NCBI GenBank assembly: GCA_965214055.1
Contig: OZ243931.1
Coordinates: 2,666,001-2,730,000, forward strand
DNA: 64,000 nt
Direction: 5' to 3'
From: WTGA01 sp965214055
GTDB taxonomy: Bacteria; Pseudomonadota; Gammaproteobacteria; Arenicellales; Poriferihabitantaceae
The notes beneath the pieces are model-generated. The model saw only the letters and a list, made by a program, of their open reading frames with translations, was not told where the DNA came from and made no database searches. How positions within the stretch are numbered: the stretch's first letter is position 1; each line of letters starts with the position of its first letter. Positions 63,125-64,000 of this stretch are shown here, piece after piece. The translations under genes were made by a program, and so were the position numbers.

Positions 63125-64000
63125 ATGAGCACCCTGTCCCTGAAAAACCGGTTGCTCATTTCCGCGGTCTTTACCCTGATTGCCTTCCTTGGTCTGGCGG
63201 GGTTTGCCCTGGAACAGGCTTTTATTCCCAGTGCGAAAGGGATTGTAAAGGAACATCTCAGAGCCCAGCGAAATGCACTGTTGACCCTGGTCAGCATCCC
63301 GTCGAAAGATGTCTTTTCAGTCCAGGAAAGTTTGCCTGAAAGCCGGCTGACATTGCCGAATTCAGGCCTGTATGCCGTGATTCTTGACCATGCCGGCAAT
63401 ATTATCTGGCGGTCCCGGTCCTCGGTGGGGATCAATCTGGACCTCTTCGAAACCACGGCAACGGGGATCGAGAATTTTTACCAGGTTTCCGATGATCCGG
63501 GAAGTCCCTTTTATTACAGCTACGGGGTGGAATGGGAGTACGGTCCAAAGACCCGGGACACCCTGGCGTTCACGTTGGGCATCCTGCATGAAAGCCGGGA
63601 ATATCGTGAGCTGATTCGCTCCCATCGCAATGAACTTATTTTCTGGCTGGGCCTTGCGGGGACTCTCCTTTTGGTGATGCAGCTGTTTTGCCTGAAATGG
63701 GGGCTGAAACCCCTTGCCGAGGTGATGCAGGAACTGGACCGGATTGAACGTTTTCAGCAACCCCGGATTCGAGGGGTTTATCCCGCAGAAATTGCCCAGT
63801 TGAGCCAGAGAATCAACCTGTTTATCGAAAATGAACGCAAGAACCTGAAGCGCTATCGCAATACCCTGGAGGACCTCGCCCACAGTCTCAAGACCCCCCT
63901 GGCGGTGATTCGGGTCATGACGGAAAACCGAGAAGCCATGAACCGGACGCAGATCCGAAAATATGTGAAGCAAATGAGCCGGATTGTGGACTATCAGCTG
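63125..64000 (+). CDS. Sensor histidine kinase, PhoQ-like, cut by the window end
   Basis: 292 codons visible, no stop. Two membrane segments (LLISAVFTLIAFLGLAGFAL near residue 10, and LIFWLGLAGTLLLVMQLF near residue 178) flank a periplasmic sensor domain of about 145 residues, followed by a HAMP-like linker and the phosphoacceptor box with H253 (EDLAHSLKTPLAVIR). The ATPase domain lies beyond the window. A TGA directly before the ATG fixes the start region. The sequence resembles PhoQ-type kinases. Confidence 0.9.
   Translation, partial: MSTLSLKNRLLISAVFTLIAFLGLAGFALEQAFIPSAKGIVKEHLRAQRNALLTLVSIPSKDVFSVQESLPESRLTLPNSGLYAVILDHAGNIIWRSRSSVGINLDLFETTATGIENFYQVSDDPGSPFYYSYGVEWEYGPKTRDTLAFTLGILHESREYRELIRSHRNELIFWLGLAGTLLLVMQLFCLKWGLKPLAEVMQELDRIERFQQPRIRGVYPAEIAQLSQRINLFIENERKNLKRYRNTLEDLAHSLKTPLAVIRVMTENREAMNRTQIRKYVKQMSRIVDYQL

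Overview
The window reads as a chromosomal piece of a marine gammaproteobacterium of moderately high GC. The evidence is the lepA-lepB-rnc-era-recO block, the rpsF-rpsR-rplI-dnaB-alr-radA block, a homodimeric-type AceE pyruvate dehydrogenase, a DMSP-demethylase-like gene beside a DmdB-like CoA ligase, an NhaC-type sodium/proton antiporter and a sulfatase. I cannot name a genus. No tRNA, rRNA, CRISPR array or intact insertion sequence was found.

Layout. 0-1.7 kb: a DUF4143 ATPase with a leaderless, palindrome-covered promoter, and a DUF433 antitoxin whose toxin is decayed. 1.7-7.2 kb: FMN alpha-hydroxy-acid oxidase, a FadN-like 3-hydroxyacyl-CoA dehydrogenase without its hydratase half, a DmdB-like acyl-CoA ligase and, divergently, a DmdA-like demethylase. 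7.3-15.7 kb: a cobalamin locus in two divergent arms (minus: chlID-like chelatase, cobO, cbiA; plus: cbiX, cobU, cobT, cobC, cobS). A cobalamin riboswitch precedes the minus arm. 15.7-18.1 kb: an unknown secreted protein and a shattered AAA ATPase. 18.1-23.7 kb: a peptide/nickel-type ABC importer with a terminator between the binding protein and the permeases. 23.7-26.9 kb: a decayed accessory island (a Fic gene with its core deleted, an intact Rad50-like ATPase, a broken helicase). 26.9-40 kb: single-gene transcription units with scattered catabolic and transport functions (MFS, 2OG-Fe(II) oxygenase, sulfatase, DUF1989, SnoaL-like, CocE-like hydrolase, a second FMN oxidase, Lrp regulator, methyltransferase, EamA exporter) and a frameshifted antitoxin. 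40.5-46 kb: lepA, lepB, rnc, era, recO. 46.2-53.7 kb: nhaC and the aceE-aceF-lpd operon. 54-54.7 kb: a broken AbiEii-like toxin gene. 55-61.3 kb: ribosomal protein and replication block ending with an FKBP isomerase. 61.9-64 kb: PepSY-like protein, OmpR-family regulator and a histidine kinase cut by the window end.

Functionally the window joins core information processing with B12 assembly and a probable DMSP/fatty-acid catabolic patch. A recurring theme is decay of toxin-antitoxin, Fic, helicase and ATPase genes next to intact housekeeping genes. No clearly new intact multi-gene system could be demonstrated. The strongest candidates for a second look are the Rad50-like ATPase island, the riboswitch-controlled ChlID-type chelatase arm without CobN in view, and the DMSP gene patch.
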